This document shows positions 1-7,678 of a stretch of DNA of 64,000 bases, piece after piece (position 1 is the first letter of the stretch; each line of letters begins with the position of its first letter). The notes below the pieces were generated by a model. It was not told the origin of the DNA and did not search any database. It saw nothing but the letters and a program-made list of their open reading frames with translations. Origin of the DNA: Acidimicrobiia bacterium (lineage in GTDB: Bacteria; Actinomycetota; Acidimicrobiia; Spongiisociales; Spongiisociaceae); contig JAJEIM010000030.1 of assembly GCA_022827785.1 (NCBI GenBank), forward strand, positions 62,001 to 126,000, written 5' to 3'. The translations under genes and the position numbers were made by a program.

Positions 1-316
1 AGCGGGGGATGTCCTTGGAGCGAGCGGCCGAGACCGGCTTGCCCATGTCGCGTACTTCCCATTCCGCCAACTCGTCGAGGCGGGCATCGATCCCTTCGGC
101 CACCCGGTAGAGGGCCCGGCGGCGCTCGGCGGGGTCCATCGATGACCAGACCGGAAACGCAGCCCGGGCAGCCCGGACCGCCCGGTCCACATCCTCGACG
201 TTCCCTCTGGGGACGGTTGCGATCGGGGCGTTGTCGATGGGGCTCACCGACTCGAACGTCTCGCCGGACGAAGAGTCCGCGAACTCGCCTCCGATGAAGT
301 GCCGCAGCGTGATCAT
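1..316 (-). CDS. aldehyde dehydrogenase, N-terminal part (probable 2-hydroxymuconic semialdehyde dehydrogenase)
   Basis: Only the first 105 codons are inside the window; the gene runs off the left edge. The translation begins MITLRHFIGGEFADS and continues with the aldehyde dehydrogenase N-terminal pattern (SPIDNAPIATVPRGN, then a helix with AVRAARAAFPVWSSM). The catalytic Cys and Glu lie outside the window. The ATG at 314-316 overlaps the tautomerase stop as ATGA, so the two are translationally coupled. In meta-cleavage operons the enzyme beside the tautomerase is usually 2-hydroxymuconic semialdehyde dehydrogenase (DmpC/XylG type), which oxidises the ring-cleavage product to 2-hydroxymuconate. 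That substrate assignment is inferred from the neighbours; the family is seen directly. Confidence 0.85.
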   Translation of the reverse strand, partial: MITLRHFIGGEFADSSSGETFESVSPIDNAPIATVPRGNVEDVDRAVRAARAAFPVWSSMDPAERRRALYRVAEGIDARLDELAEWEVRDMGKPVSAARSKDIPR

Positions 317-555
317 GCCGTCCCCTCCTCCGTGCTCTCCGCTTGGGCAGCCGCCGCCTCCCGTTCGGCCATCACGAGGCGGGCGGGACGCCCGGCGATG
401 CCGAAGCCGTGGGGTGCCAGCTCGTTGACCATTATCCGTACCGTCTCGATTGGAGCGTCGAGGCTCCTGACCAGGGCATCGGATACTTCGGCGATCATGT
501 TCTCGATTTGCTCCGGCGAGCGCCCCTCCACCAGATTGACGGTGACTATCGGCAT
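313..555 (-). CDS. 4-oxalocrotonate tautomerase
   Basis: An 80-residue tautomerase-superfamily protein. After removal of Met the N-terminus is Pro1, the catalytic base, and the protein begins PIVTVNLVEGR. Counting from Pro1, Arg11, Arg39 (in ETVRI) and Phe50 (in PHGFG) all fall at the positions of the classic 4-OT active site, so the enzyme looks intact. It converts 2-hydroxymuconate to 2-oxo-3-hexenedioate in the dehydrogenase branch of meta cleavage. It is about 18 residues longer than the usual 62-residue form because of an Ala/Glu-rich tail. The gene lies between a hydratase/decarboxylase and an aldehyde dehydrogenase, with a 69-base gap upstream and a 4-base overlap downstream. Confidence 0.92.
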   Translation of the reverse strand: MPIVTVNLVEGRSPEQIENMIAEVSDALVRSLDAPIETVRIMVNELAPHGFGIAGRPARLVMAEREAAAAQAESTEEGTA

Positions 556-624
556 GACGACTCCTCTCTGCTGTGCTGTTAGGGCGTGTTCACGCTACGA
601 GCGTTCGTTTGTTACCACGATCAA

Positions 625-1431
625 CTACTCGTGGACCCGCATCGACGTGCTTCCGAGGCGATCCATCTCTACGAAGACGTTCGTGCCCGCCATGAGATCG
701 ATCGGACCTGTGAGGCCGCCGGAGATGATCAGGTGACCGGCCTCCAGCCCCCGGCCTGACGCGGCCAGCCTCCGCACCAGCCAGGCGACACTGGCCGCCG
801 GATGACCGAGGGCGGCTGCGCCTGACGAGGTCTGGAACAGTTCCCCGTTCACCGTGACCACGACCCCCACCCTTGACAGGTCGAAGGTCGGCGTGGTGGC
901 CCGGCTGCCCAGCACCACCATCCCGGCGGACGAGTTGTCGGCGGTGTTGTCGAGCGCCCGGAACCGGAAGTCCACGAACCGGGAGTCGACCACCTCGATG
1001 ACCGGCATCACGTAGGAGGTGGCGGACAGGACGTCCTGGGCCGACACACCGGCGCCCTCCAAATCCTCGCCGAGCACGAAGGCGATCTCCGGTTCCGCCT
1101 TCGGATGGATCAACTCGCCCAGCGACACCCGCCCGTCCGAGACGACCATCGGGTCGGTGAGCCAGCCGTAGTTGGGCGAGTCGACGCCCATGGCCTGGCG
1201 CATGGCCGCCGAGGTGAACCCGAGCTTGGCGCCCACCACCCGCTCGCCGGAGGCCACTCGCAGGGCCACGCCGCGGTCGGCAATCGCGTAGGCGTCGGCT
1301 TCGGTGAGTCCCGGATGGTCGTCGGTCAACCTGGTGGTAGGGGTCCGGGACCGGCGGGCCTCGTCGAGCCGGTCGGCCAGTTCCATCGTGGTCTCCCGGT
1401 CGAGTCCCGGCGCCGGGGCGGAGCCGCTCAT
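625..1431 (-). CDS. 2-oxo-3-hexenedioate decarboxylase / 2-keto-4-pentenoate hydratase family protein (paralogue 3)
   Basis: A 268-residue member of the fumarylacetoacetate-hydrolase-like group that includes 2-oxopent-4-enoate hydratase (DmpE) and 4-oxalocrotonate decarboxylase (DmpH). The family lysine is in GAKLGFTS, the metal-binding pair of glutamates in PKAEPEIAF, and the later VVDSRF motif is present. The start ATG (1429-1431) overlaps the stop of the next upstream gene as ATGA; an internal ATG at 1384-1386 is the alternative. Sequence alone does not separate decarboxylase from hydratase. Next to the tautomerase, decarboxylase is the natural assignment for this gene or for its neighbour at 1428-2216. 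In known pathways the two proteins form a complex so that the unstable dienol is channelled. Confidence 0.82.
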   Translation of the reverse strand: MSGSAPAPGLDRETTMELADRLDEARRSRTPTTRLTDDHPGLTEADAYAIADRGVALRVASGERVVGAKLGFTSAAMRQAMGVDSPNYGWLTDPMVVSDGRVSLGELIHPKAEPEIAFVLGEDLEGAGVSAQDVLSATSYVMPVIEVVDSRFVDFRFRALDNTADNSSAGMVVLGSRATTPTFDLSRVGVVVTVNGELFQTSSGAAALGHPAASVAWLVRRLAASGRGLEAGHLIISGGLTGPIDLMAGTNVFVEMDRLGSTSMRVHE

Positions 1432-2216
1432 GCCACGGACAGCCCGACCGAGCCGATCCGGTCGAAGGAGGCGACCACCGAGTCTCCGGGACCGATGGGC
1501 ACCGCACCGGTCAACGCTCCGGGCAGGACCAGCGAACCGGCGGGGAGACCCTGGCCTCTCTCGGCCAGCTTCCGCACGAACCAGGCGACCGCCGCGGCCG
1601 GATGTCCCAGGACCGCGGCACCGGCGGCGGTGCCGACCACCTCCCCGTTCTTCTCGAACACGCACCCGACCAGAGCCAGGTCGATGCCGTCCAGGGGCAC
1701 GGGATTCCCCACCAGGAAGGCGCCTGCACTGCAGTTGTCGGCTACCACATCGGCGAGGGTGAAAGAGTAGCCCGCGAAGCGGGAGTCGAGTATGTCGAGT
1801 GCCGGCGCCACGGCGGCGGTGGCGGCGAGGACGTCGTGGAGTCCCACCGGTCCTTCGAGGTCACGCGCTGTGACGAGGGCGATCTCCGGCTCGGCGCGGG
1901 GCTGGATGAGCCGACCGCTGTCGAGGGGCTGTCCGGGGTCCAGGCGGTGCCGGTCGGTGAGCCACCCGTACAACGCCTCCGAGACACCCATCTGCTCCTG
2001 CTTGGCCCGGCTGGTCAACCCGAGCTTGGCGGCGACGATGGTCTCGCCGGCCACCTCGGCACAAGCCAGCACGGTGTCCTGGATGTCGTAGGCGGCGTCG
2101 ACCGTGAATTCATGCTCGGCGACCAGGGAGCTGATGGCAGTCCGGCTCTCGACGGCTACGACCAGTCTGGCCGCGAAACGCTCCACCAGATCGCTAGTGG
2201 GTGCTGGGCGGACCAT
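1428..2216 (-). CDS. 2-oxo-3-hexenedioate decarboxylase / 2-keto-4-pentenoate hydratase family protein (paralogue 2)
   Basis: A 262-residue protein of the same family as its neighbours, with AAKLGLTS (family lysine), RAEPEIALV (paired Glu metal ligands) and ILDSRF. It follows the aldolase gene with a 12-base gap and overlaps the next paralogue by four bases. Gene order hydratase, dehydrogenase, aldolase, decarboxylase, tautomerase resembles dmpEFGHI, which makes this the positional DmpH equivalent (4-oxalocrotonate decarboxylase: 2-oxo-3-hexenedioate to 2-oxopent-4-enoate plus CO2). That is inference from order, and a hydratase role cannot be excluded. Three paralogues in one operon is more than the usual two. 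Confidence 0.82.
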   Translation of the reverse strand: MVRPAPTSDLVERFAARLVVAVESRTAISSLVAEHEFTVDAAYDIQDTVLACAEVAGETIVAAKLGLTSRAKQEQMGVSEALYGWLTDRHRLDPGQPLDSGRLIQPRAEPEIALVTARDLEGPVGLHDVLAATAAVAPALDILDSRFAGYSFTLADVVADNCSAGAFLVGNPVPLDGIDLALVGCVFEKNGEVVGTAAGAAVLGHPAAAVAWFVRKLAERGQGLPAGSLVLPGALTGAVPIGPGDSVVASFDRIGSVGLSVA

Positions 2217-2228
2217 GACCGGCTCCTC

Positions 2229-3257
2229 TCAGATGGCGGCGGGTTGGGCCGAAGCCGCCCGGTGCTGGAGTTCCATCGCCACGTCGATGATCATGTCCTC
2301 CTGGCCTCCCACCACTCTCCGCTCGCCCAGTTCCAGCAGTATGTCCCGGGTCGGGACCCCGTATCTCTCGGCAGCCCGCTTGGCGTGGAGAAGGAACGAC
2401 CCGTAGACGCCCGCGTAGCCGAGCAGCAGGCCGTCACCGTCGATGACCCCCTGCTCGGGTCGGATGGGGCGCACCGCCCGGTCGGCCACCTCGATGAGCG
2501 AGATCGGGTCGATAGCTGTCTCCCAGCCGGTCTTCTCGCAGGCCGCCACCAGGACTTCGGTGGGGCAGTTCCCGGCGCCGGCGCCCAGGCCGGTCATGCA
2601 CCCGTCGATCTGGTCCACCCCCTCCTCGAGCGCGGCCAGGGAGTTGGCGACCGCCAGCGAAAGGTTGTTATGGGCGTGTATGCCCACCTCGCATGACAGA
2701 CCGGCCTTGAGGGTGGCCACCCGGCGGCGGGCATCGTCGATGGTCATCGCGCCGGCGGAGTCGACCGTGTAGACCACGTCCGCCCCGTAGGACTCCATCA
2801 GCCGGGCCTGCTCGAGCAGCGCCTCCGGTTCGATCATATGGGACATCATCAGGAACCCCACCGCCTCCATGCCCAGTTCCTTCGCAAGAGCGATGTGCTG
2901 TTCGGAGATGTCGGCCTCGGTGCAGTGGGTCGCGATCCGGGCCACCCGCACGCCCATCCCGGCGACCCGGCGCAGGTCGTCCTTCACCCCGATCCCGGGA
3001 AGCATCAGTACGGCGATCTTGGATTTGGTAGCCGTCTCGACCGCTACCCGCACGAGGTTCATCTCGTCGGTGTGGGAGAACCCGTAGTTGAAGGAGGATC
3101 CCCCCAGCCCGTCGCCGTGTGTGACCTCGATCACCGGCACCCCGGCCCCGTCCAGCCCGGCCACGACCCGCCGGACCTGGTCCTCTGTGAGCTGGTGGGC
3201 GACCGCGTGCGAACCGTCCCGTAGCGTGGAGTCGGTGAGGCGGAAGGCGGCGGTCAT
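2229..3257 (-). CDS. 4-hydroxy-2-oxovalerate aldolase
   Basis: A 342-residue HMGL-like TIM-barrel aldolase of the DmpG/MhpE type. It opens with [17 protein letters not shown], which carries the catalytic Arg and metal-binding Asp. The metal-binding His-x-His is in [11 protein letters not shown], and a C-terminal DmpG-like communication domain follows. It splits 4-hydroxy-2-oxovalerate into pyruvate and acetaldehyde. The ATG (3255-3257) overlaps the stop of the acetaldehyde dehydrogenase as ATGA, as expected for two proteins that form a channelling complex. The length matches the family. An open frame continues upstream of this ATG, but it runs antiparallel-shadow through the dehydrogenase gene and is not coding. 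Confidence 0.95.
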   Translation of the reverse strand: MTAAFRLTDSTLRDGSHAVAHQLTEDQVRRVVAGLDGAGVPVIEVTHGDGLGGSSFNYGFSHTDEMNLVRVAVETATKSKIAVLMLPGIGVKDDLRRVAGMGVRVARIATHCTEADISEQHIALAKELGMEAVGFLMMSHMIEPEALLEQARLMESYGADVVYTVDSAGAMTIDDARRRVATLKAGLSCEVGIHAHNNLSLAVANSLAALEEGVDQIDGCMTGLGAGAGNCPTEVLVAACEKTGWETAIDPISLIEVADRAVRPIRPEQGVIDGDGLLLGYAGVYGSFLLHAKRAAERYGVPTRDILLELGERRVVGGQEDMIIDVAMELQHRAASAQPAAI

Positions 3258-4141
3258 CGGGCGGCTGCCATGGCCTCGGCCACCCGGACGGCCGAGGCGG
3301 TCATGATGTCGAGGTTGCCGGCGTACGGCGGCAGGTAGTCGGCGGCGCCCTCCACCTCGAGCAGCACCACCACCCGGGCCTTGACGTCCCCGCCGGGGGT
3401 GCGGAACAGATCCTCGTCGAACACGGGCTCGGCCTTGATCCGGTATCCGGGCACGTAGGATGCCACGGTGCGGACCATCTCCGTGATCGAGTCCGCTACC
3501 TCTTCCCGGTCGTACCCGTCGCCCAAGGCGCAGAAGACGGTGTTGCGCATCAGGATGGGAGGCTCGGCCGGGTTGAGGATCATGAGCGCCTTGCCGTGGT
3601 CGGCCCCGCCCACCTCGACCAGCGACGCCGAGGTGGTCTTGGTGAACTCGTCGATGTTCTGCCGGGTACCCGGGCCTGCCGACACCGACGACACCGTGGA
3701 GACGATCTCCGCGTAGGGGACCGGCGCCACAGCCCCGACAGCCGCCACGATGGGGACGGTGGCCTGCCCGCCGCAGGTGATGAGGTTGAGGTTGGGCGAG
3801 TCGAGGTGGGTATCGAGGTTCACCGGAGGGACCACCAGCGGCCCCAGCTTGGCGGGGGTCAGGTCGATCGCCGTGAGCCCCGCCTCCCGGTAGCGGGGGG
3901 CGTTGAGCCGGTGTACCCAGGCGGAGGTGGCCTCGAACACCAGATCGAACCCGGCGGCGTTCTCGATCAGCCAGTCCGCTCCCTCCGAGGTCGTTTCCAC
4001 CCCTTCCGCCCCGGCGCGGGCCAGTCCCTCGGAGGCAGGGTCTATTCCCACCATGGCGGCGACTTCGAGGACATCCGAACGGAGAAGCTTGTAGAGCAGG
4101 TCGGTGCCGATGTTCCCGCTGCCGACGATGGCGCAACGCAT
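3254..4141 (-). CDS. acetaldehyde dehydrogenase (acylating)
   Basis: A 295-residue protein starting [19 protein letters not shown], the NAD-binding Rossmann motif of the DmpF/MhpF family. The catalytic cysteine is in [16 protein letters not shown]. It converts acetaldehyde, NAD+ and CoA to acetyl-CoA and works as a heterotetramer with the downstream aldolase, which removes free acetaldehyde. The start at 4141 matches family length (about 295-315); longer in-frame starts add a non-homologous segment that overlaps the upstream hydratase gene. It lies 10 bases after the hydratase stop. Confidence 0.95.
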   Translation of the reverse strand: MRCAIVGSGNIGTDLLYKLLRSDVLEVAAMVGIDPASEGLARAGAEGVETTSEGADWLIENAAGFDLVFEATSAWVHRLNAPRYREAGLTAIDLTPAKLGPLVVPPVNLDTHLDSPNLNLITCGGQATVPIVAAVGAVAPVPYAEIVSTVSSVSAGPGTRQNIDEFTKTTSASLVEVGGADHGKALMILNPAEPPILMRNTVFCALGDGYDREEVADSITEMVRTVASYVPGYRIKAEPVFDEDLFRTPGGDVKARVVVLLEVEGAADYLPPYAGNLDIMTASAVRVAEAMAAAR

Positions 4142-4151
4142 CCGGCCCAAG

Positions 4152-4919
4152 TCAGGCCATCCTGAGGGCGACCGGCCCGAGACGGTCGAAGTCGGCCCGC
4201 GCCACGTCCCCGGCCCGGACATCCACGGCGGCGTGGAGCGAGCCGGTCATGATGAACATCCCCTCCTCCAGGGTGACATCGTGGCGGGAAAGGGTGTTGG
4301 CCAACCATGCCAGCGCGGTGAGCGGGTTCCCCAGCGCGGCCGCGCCCGCGCCGGTCGCCACCACCGAACCGTTGAGCGAGAAGGTCATACCCACCAGCCG
4401 CAGGTCGAAGTCAAGAGGCACGATCCGGCTGCTCATCACCACACCCCCGATGGAGGCCAGGTCGCTGATGGTGTCGGCCAGCTTTATCCGCCAGTCGGCG
4501 ATGCGAGAGTCCACCACCTCGATGGCGGCTACCGCGCCGCCCACCGTTCGGGCGGCATCGAGGGTGGTAACTCCGGGACCCTTGAGAGGCCGGTCCAGGA
4601 CCAGTGCGATCTCCGCCTCCACCTTGGGCTGGATGAAGGAGGAAGCGTCCAGGTCGCCGTCGTGCACCATGGAGTGGAGGACCGGTCCGAAGTCCGGATC
4701 GGAGATGCCCATCATCTGCTGCATGGCCTTGGAGGTCAGGCCCAGCTTGTAACCGCATATCGAGTCGCCGTCAGCCAGGAGCATCGAAGCGAACCGGGTC
4801 TGCACCGCATAGGCGTCGTCCGCCGACATGTCCGGGTCGGCGTCCGTGAACGGACCTATGGGAAGGCGGTCCTTACGGGCTGCGTAGAGCGCTAGGGCCC
4901 GCTGCTCAGCAATCGTCAT
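4152..4919 (-). CDS. 2-oxopent-4-enoate hydratase (paralogue 1)
   Basis: A 255-residue member of the 2-keto-4-pentenoate hydratase family and the first gene of the leftward catabolic operon. It has YKLGLTS (family lysine), KVEAEIALV (paired Glu metal ligands; Ala replaces the Pro seen in the other two paralogues) and VVDSRI. Placement just before acetaldehyde dehydrogenase and aldolase is the conserved dmpEFG/mhpDFE order, so hydration of 2-oxopent-4-enoate to 4-hydroxy-2-oxovalerate is the best assignment. The ATG at 4917-4919 was chosen because residues upstream of it do not resemble the family. A leader of about 190 nt with a strong hairpin precedes it. Confidence 0.87.
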   Translation of the reverse strand: MTIAEQRALALYAARKDRLPIGPFTDADPDMSADDAYAVQTRFASMLLADGDSICGYKLGLTSKAMQQMMGISDPDFGPVLHSMVHDGDLDASSFIQPKVEAEIALVLDRPLKGPGVTTLDAARTVGGAVAAIEVVDSRIADWRIKLADTISDLASIGGVVMSSRIVPLDFDLRLVGMTFSLNGSVVATGAGAAALGNPLTALAWLANTLSRHDVTLEEGMFIMTGSLHAAVDVRAGDVARADFDRLGPVALRMA

Positions 4920-5055
4920 GGGGGGCGTGGCTCGTCCTCGGTCGCCGGTACGCGTGCGCGGGTCACGGTACCCCTGTGACCTGCCCTGTTCTGCGGCATG
5001 TTCCCCTATACGGTACAAGCCGGGCATCCACGAAGGACCAGTCGACCTCACAGAC

Positions 5056-5081
5056 CGAGACCGCCCCGGAAGGCGGTCTCG
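5056..5081 (-). promoter_or_regulatory. perfect 10-bp hairpin in the leader of the catabolic operon
   Basis: CGAGACCGCC and GGCGGTCTCG flank a 6-base loop. It lies 114 bases past the IclR gene stop and 137 bases before the hydratase start. There is no T-run on either side, so it is not a classical intrinsic terminator. It could end the IclR transcript, act in the leader of the catabolic operon, or be a protein-binding DNA palindrome. Confidence 0.45.
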
Positions 5082-5115
5082 ACCCTACCGTCGTATCAAT
5101 AGGGGAAGTCCTGGG

Positions 5116-5121
5116 ATTGTA
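5116..5121 (-). promoter_or_regulatory. possible -10 element of the leftward meta-cleavage operon
   Basis: On the minus strand the sequence reads TACAAT within the gap between the IclR gene and the first catabolic gene, a good match to a sigma-70-type -10 box in otherwise GC-rich DNA. No convincing -35 box is seen 16-18 bases upstream, which would fit an activator-dependent promoter. A start just downstream would give a leader of about 190 nt that includes the hairpin at 5056-5081. Confidence 0.3.
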
Positions 5122-5193
5122 TCGCAGGTCGAGGTCCTGCCATCCACCTTGTAGGTTGTTACCGCCAGTTGCTGACGAGACTCCCGCCGATCA

Positions 5194-5955
5194 TCACCTG
5201 CGATAGCCCAACTGATGGGAAGCTACCGCCGCCGCTTCCTGGACGGATCGGGTCAGGACGTGCATCTCCGAGCCGAGCCTCCGCTCCTCGCCGGCCACCG
5301 AGACAGCGGCCACGACGGTGCGGGCGCGGTCGCGGATCGGGGCGGACACCGAGATGACCCCCAACTCGGACTCCTCGATATTCCGGGCGTATCCGAGCCG
5401 GCGGATCTCCTCGAGTTGGTGGCGCAGCACGGCAGGATCGGTGATGGTGTGGGCGGTCTTACGCTCCATCTTCCACCCGTCGAGGGTCCGGTCGAGCATT
5501 GCATCGTCCAGGTGGGCGAGCAGGCACTTCCCGGTGCTGGTGGAGTGGGCCGGCTGCCGCCGTCCCACCTTGATGAACAGGCGAAGCATGTGCGGTGAGT
5601 CGAGGCGCTCGATGTAGATGACCTCGCGATGGTCCAGCACCCCGGCGTGGACCGTTCCGCCGGTCACGTCCTGGAGCCAGTTCATCGGCGGGGTCAGGGC
5701 GGCGTGAAGGTTCAGACCGTTCACCGCGGTGTTGCCCAGGTCGTACATGGCCAGGCCGAGCCGGTACCTGGCCGTGCCCGGATCCTTCACAAGGAGATGT
5801 TCTTCGGTAAGAGTGGTCACCAGCCGGTGAACGGTCGACTTGCCCAGGTCGAGCCGGCGGGCCAGCTCGGTCACCCCCATCTCCGGGCCGTGAGCCGAGA
5901 TCTCCTTGAGCAGCCGGGCGGCGTTACGGACCGATGACAACGTCCGGGCGCTCAT
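5194..5955 (-). CDS. IclR-family transcriptional regulator
   Basis: A 253-residue protein starting MSARTLSSVRNAARLLKEI. The N-terminal winged helix-turn-helix (about residues 8-70) includes GVTELARRLDLGKSTVHRLV. The IclR effector-binding domain follows, with GTVHAGVLDHREVIYIERLD, AHSTSTGKCLLAHLD and SVSAPIRDR. The ATG (5953-5955) overlaps the upstream gene's stop as ATGA; an upstream in-frame start would lie inside that gene. IclR proteins beside aromatic-degradation genes usually sense a pathway intermediate and control the adjoining operons. Both the leftward meta-cleavage operon and the rightward oxygenase operon are plausible targets, and an inverted repeat at 6637-6658 is a candidate site. 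Confidence 0.93.
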   Translation of the reverse strand: MSARTLSSVRNAARLLKEISAHGPEMGVTELARRLDLGKSTVHRLVTTLTEEHLLVKDPGTARYRLGLAMYDLGNTAVNGLNLHAALTPPMNWLQDVTGGTVHAGVLDHREVIYIERLDSPHMLRLFIKVGRRQPAHSTSTGKCLLAHLDDAMLDRTLDGWKMERKTAHTITDPAVLRHQLEEIRRLGYARNIEESELGVISVSAPIRDRARTVVAAVSVAGEERRLGSEMHVLTRSVQEAAAVASHQLGYRR

Positions 5956-6620
5956 GCGTCCCCCCTGAGGGCGGTGAGCACGGCCCGGCGCACCTCCTTC
6001 CGGTCCCCGGTGCGCGAGGCCGCCTTCACGGAGTCGCTCCACGGCGCCAGCGCGCACGCCACCAGCCCGTGGGCTCGGGTCAGCCCGGCTGCGTCGGCGG
6101 CGGCCAGCTCATCGACCAGCCCGCCGTCGCCGCCGGCGTGGGCCCGGATGGCCTCATAGTCGCGAGCGGCGGCCAGGTGGGCGTTGGCCAGGCCGGTGCC
6201 GGCGTGGGTGGCGTGGTGGGAGGTCAGGTCAGATCCGGGCCGGACCACCAGGTGGTAGTGGTGGCTACCGATTCCGATGACCCTCCGCACCCCCGCCGGA
6301 TCGGCTCCCTCGGTCCCTTCGGCCCGGGCCAGCGCCGGGAGCACTACCGGGTCGAGAAAGCGCAGGGTCCACTCCATCCCGTCCTGCTCCTGCTCCCAGG
6401 CCACCTCCTGTCCGCGGGGAACCGAAAGGGACTGACCGGTGGAGATCACGTGCAGGTTGCGGGCTCCGGCCGCCACCACCGTGAACGGCGCCACCAGCAG
6501 CTCCAGGCCGCCCTGTACGGCGGGCGGATGGGTCGAGGCAACCCGTAGATAGGCGGCGTGGACGTTGCGGACGTATTCCGCCATGGATGCGCGCAGGTCT
6601 TCGGGTCTCGCCCCGGTCAT
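5952..6620 (-). CDS. unrecognised protein, His-rich central segment
   Basis: A 222-residue protein that I do not recognise. It has no signal peptide or membrane segment. Near the middle there is a cluster of histidines (IGIGSHHYHLVV, then LTSHHATHAG) that could bind metal, and the C-terminal third is Ala-rich and helical. It is the first gene of a two-gene unit with the IclR regulator (4-base ATGA overlap) and is divergent from the dioxygenase operon, so it is probably expressed with the regulator. The ATG at 6618-6620 was chosen because upstream codons run into the divergent promoter region. It could be a sensor partner, a small metal-dependent enzyme, or an accessory factor for the oxygenases. 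Confidence 0.72.
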   Translation of the reverse strand: MTGARPEDLRASMAEYVRNVHAAYLRVASTHPPAVQGGLELLVAPFTVVAAGARNLHVISTGQSLSVPRGQEVAWEQEQDGMEWTLRFLDPVVLPALARAEGTEGADPAGVRRVIGIGSHHYHLVVRPGSDLTSHHATHAGTGLANAHLAAARDYEAIRAHAGGDGGLVDELAAADAAGLTRAHGLVACALAPWSDSVKAASRTGDRKEVRRAVLTALRGDA

Positions 6621-6636
6621 ACAGCCAACTCTAACC

Positions 6637-6658
6637 GTTCCGTTCCTACATGCGGAAC
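6637..6658. promoter_or_regulatory. candidate IclR operator (inverted repeat)
   Basis: GTTCCG (6637-6642) and CGGAAC (6653-6658) form an inverted repeat with 10 intervening bases; a nested pair GTTCC/GGAAC is spaced by 7 (6642-6658). It lies in the short divergent gap between the unrecognised gene/IclR unit and the oxygenase operon. Many IclR-family sites are palindromes built on TTCC/GGAA. The regulator is next door and no other regulator gene is close. Confidence 0.5.
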
Positions 6659-6732
6659 AAGGATGTAGGCCAGGAGCCGGCCGCCGTAAGTTACGGCCTG
6701 ACCTCGAAGAACGCGCGAAGGAGCGAACCCGG

Positions 6733-7641
6733 TTGGGCATTCTCCGGCTCAGTCACGTGGACATAACCGTGCCGGATCTCGATCTGGCCTCGGCCTACTA
6801 CACGGATGTAATGGGGATGATCGAGGTGGAGCGGACCTCGGACCGGGCCTTCTTCAAGTGCTGGGACGAGGAGGATCATCACTCCCTGGCGGTCCGCTAC
6901 GACCCGCGGGTGGGCATCGACCGGTTCTCGTTCAAGGTCGAGAGCGACGATGACCTCGCCGGGCTCGAACACCGGGTGGAGGAGTTCGGCTTCCGGGTCG
7001 AGCGAATCTCGAGGGGGGCGGAAGTCGGTCAGGGGGAGTCGATCCGCTTCGCCACCCCATCCGGCCACACCATGGAGTTGGTACGGGAGGTCGAGCACGT
7101 AGGGGGACTGCTCCCCAAAGTCAACCCGCCGCCCGTTCCTCCCGATCTCCCCGGCATCGCACCTCCGCGAATGGATCACCTGCTGGTCACCGCCGAGGAA
7201 GTAGGGGAAGCCACCAGGTTCTACACCGACGTGCTCGGCTTCCGGATCACCGAGCAGCTCCTCGACGGCGACGGCCACCAGATCGGTACCTGGCTGGAGC
7301 GCAGCCACTCGCCGCACGACCTGGCGGTGGTCTCGGGACCGAACGGAGGTCTCCACCACTTCGCATTCTGGCTCGACGCTTGGGACGACGTCCGCCGCTC
7401 GGCCGACATCCTCGCCTACCACGCCATCCAGATCGACGTGGGTCCCACCCGTCACGGCATCACCCGGGGCAGCACCATCTATTTCTTCGATCCGATGGGC
7501 ACCCGCAACGAGGTGTTCACCGGCGGTTACCGGCCCGATCCCGATTTCCCGACCATCACCTGGACGGAGGACAACATCGGCAAGGCCATCTTCTACTACG
7601 AGGGCGAGCTCAACGAGCGCTTCATGAAGGTCCACACGTGA
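6733..7641 (+). CDS. extradiol ring-cleavage dioxygenase (catechol 2,3-dioxygenase type), copy 1
   Basis: A 302-residue, two-domain VOC-fold type I extradiol dioxygenase. The Fe(II) ligands are His149 (RMDHLLV), a His of the pair 208/209 (GGLHHFAFW) and Glu260 (GTRNEVFTGGY), matching the XylE ligands H153, H214 and E265 in position. The start is taken as TTG at 6733: an AAGGAG ribosome-binding site lies at 6718-6723, and the N-terminus then aligns residue for residue with the next gene (GILRLSHV). The longer in-frame ATG start would extend into the regulatory gap. The product should cleave a catechol next to the hydroxyls to a 2-hydroxymuconic semialdehyde. It heads the rightward operon. Confidence 0.92.
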   Translation: MGILRLSHVDITVPDLDLASAYYTDVMGMIEVERTSDRAFFKCWDEEDHHSLAVRYDPRVGIDRFSFKVESDDDLAGLEHRVEEFGFRVERISRGAEVGQGESIRFATPSGHTMELVREVEHVGGLLPKVNPPPVPPDLPGIAPPRMDHLLVTAEEVGEATRFYTDVLGFRITEQLLDGDGHQIGTWLERSHSPHDLAVVSGPNGGLHHFAFWLDAWDDVRRSADILAYHAIQIDVGPTRHGITRGSTIYFFDPMGTRNEVFTGGYRPDPDFPTITWTEDNIGKAIFYYEGELNERFMKVHT

Positions 7642-7678
7642 TGGACCACCGCGCCACGACCCCGGAACGGTGGCCCTG

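Noticed and set aside
4988-5004. A second copy of the IclR-type repeat upstream of the hydratase gene
   Set aside because: The bases GTTCTGCGGCATGTTCC contain two half-sites in the same orientation and do not form an inverted repeat.
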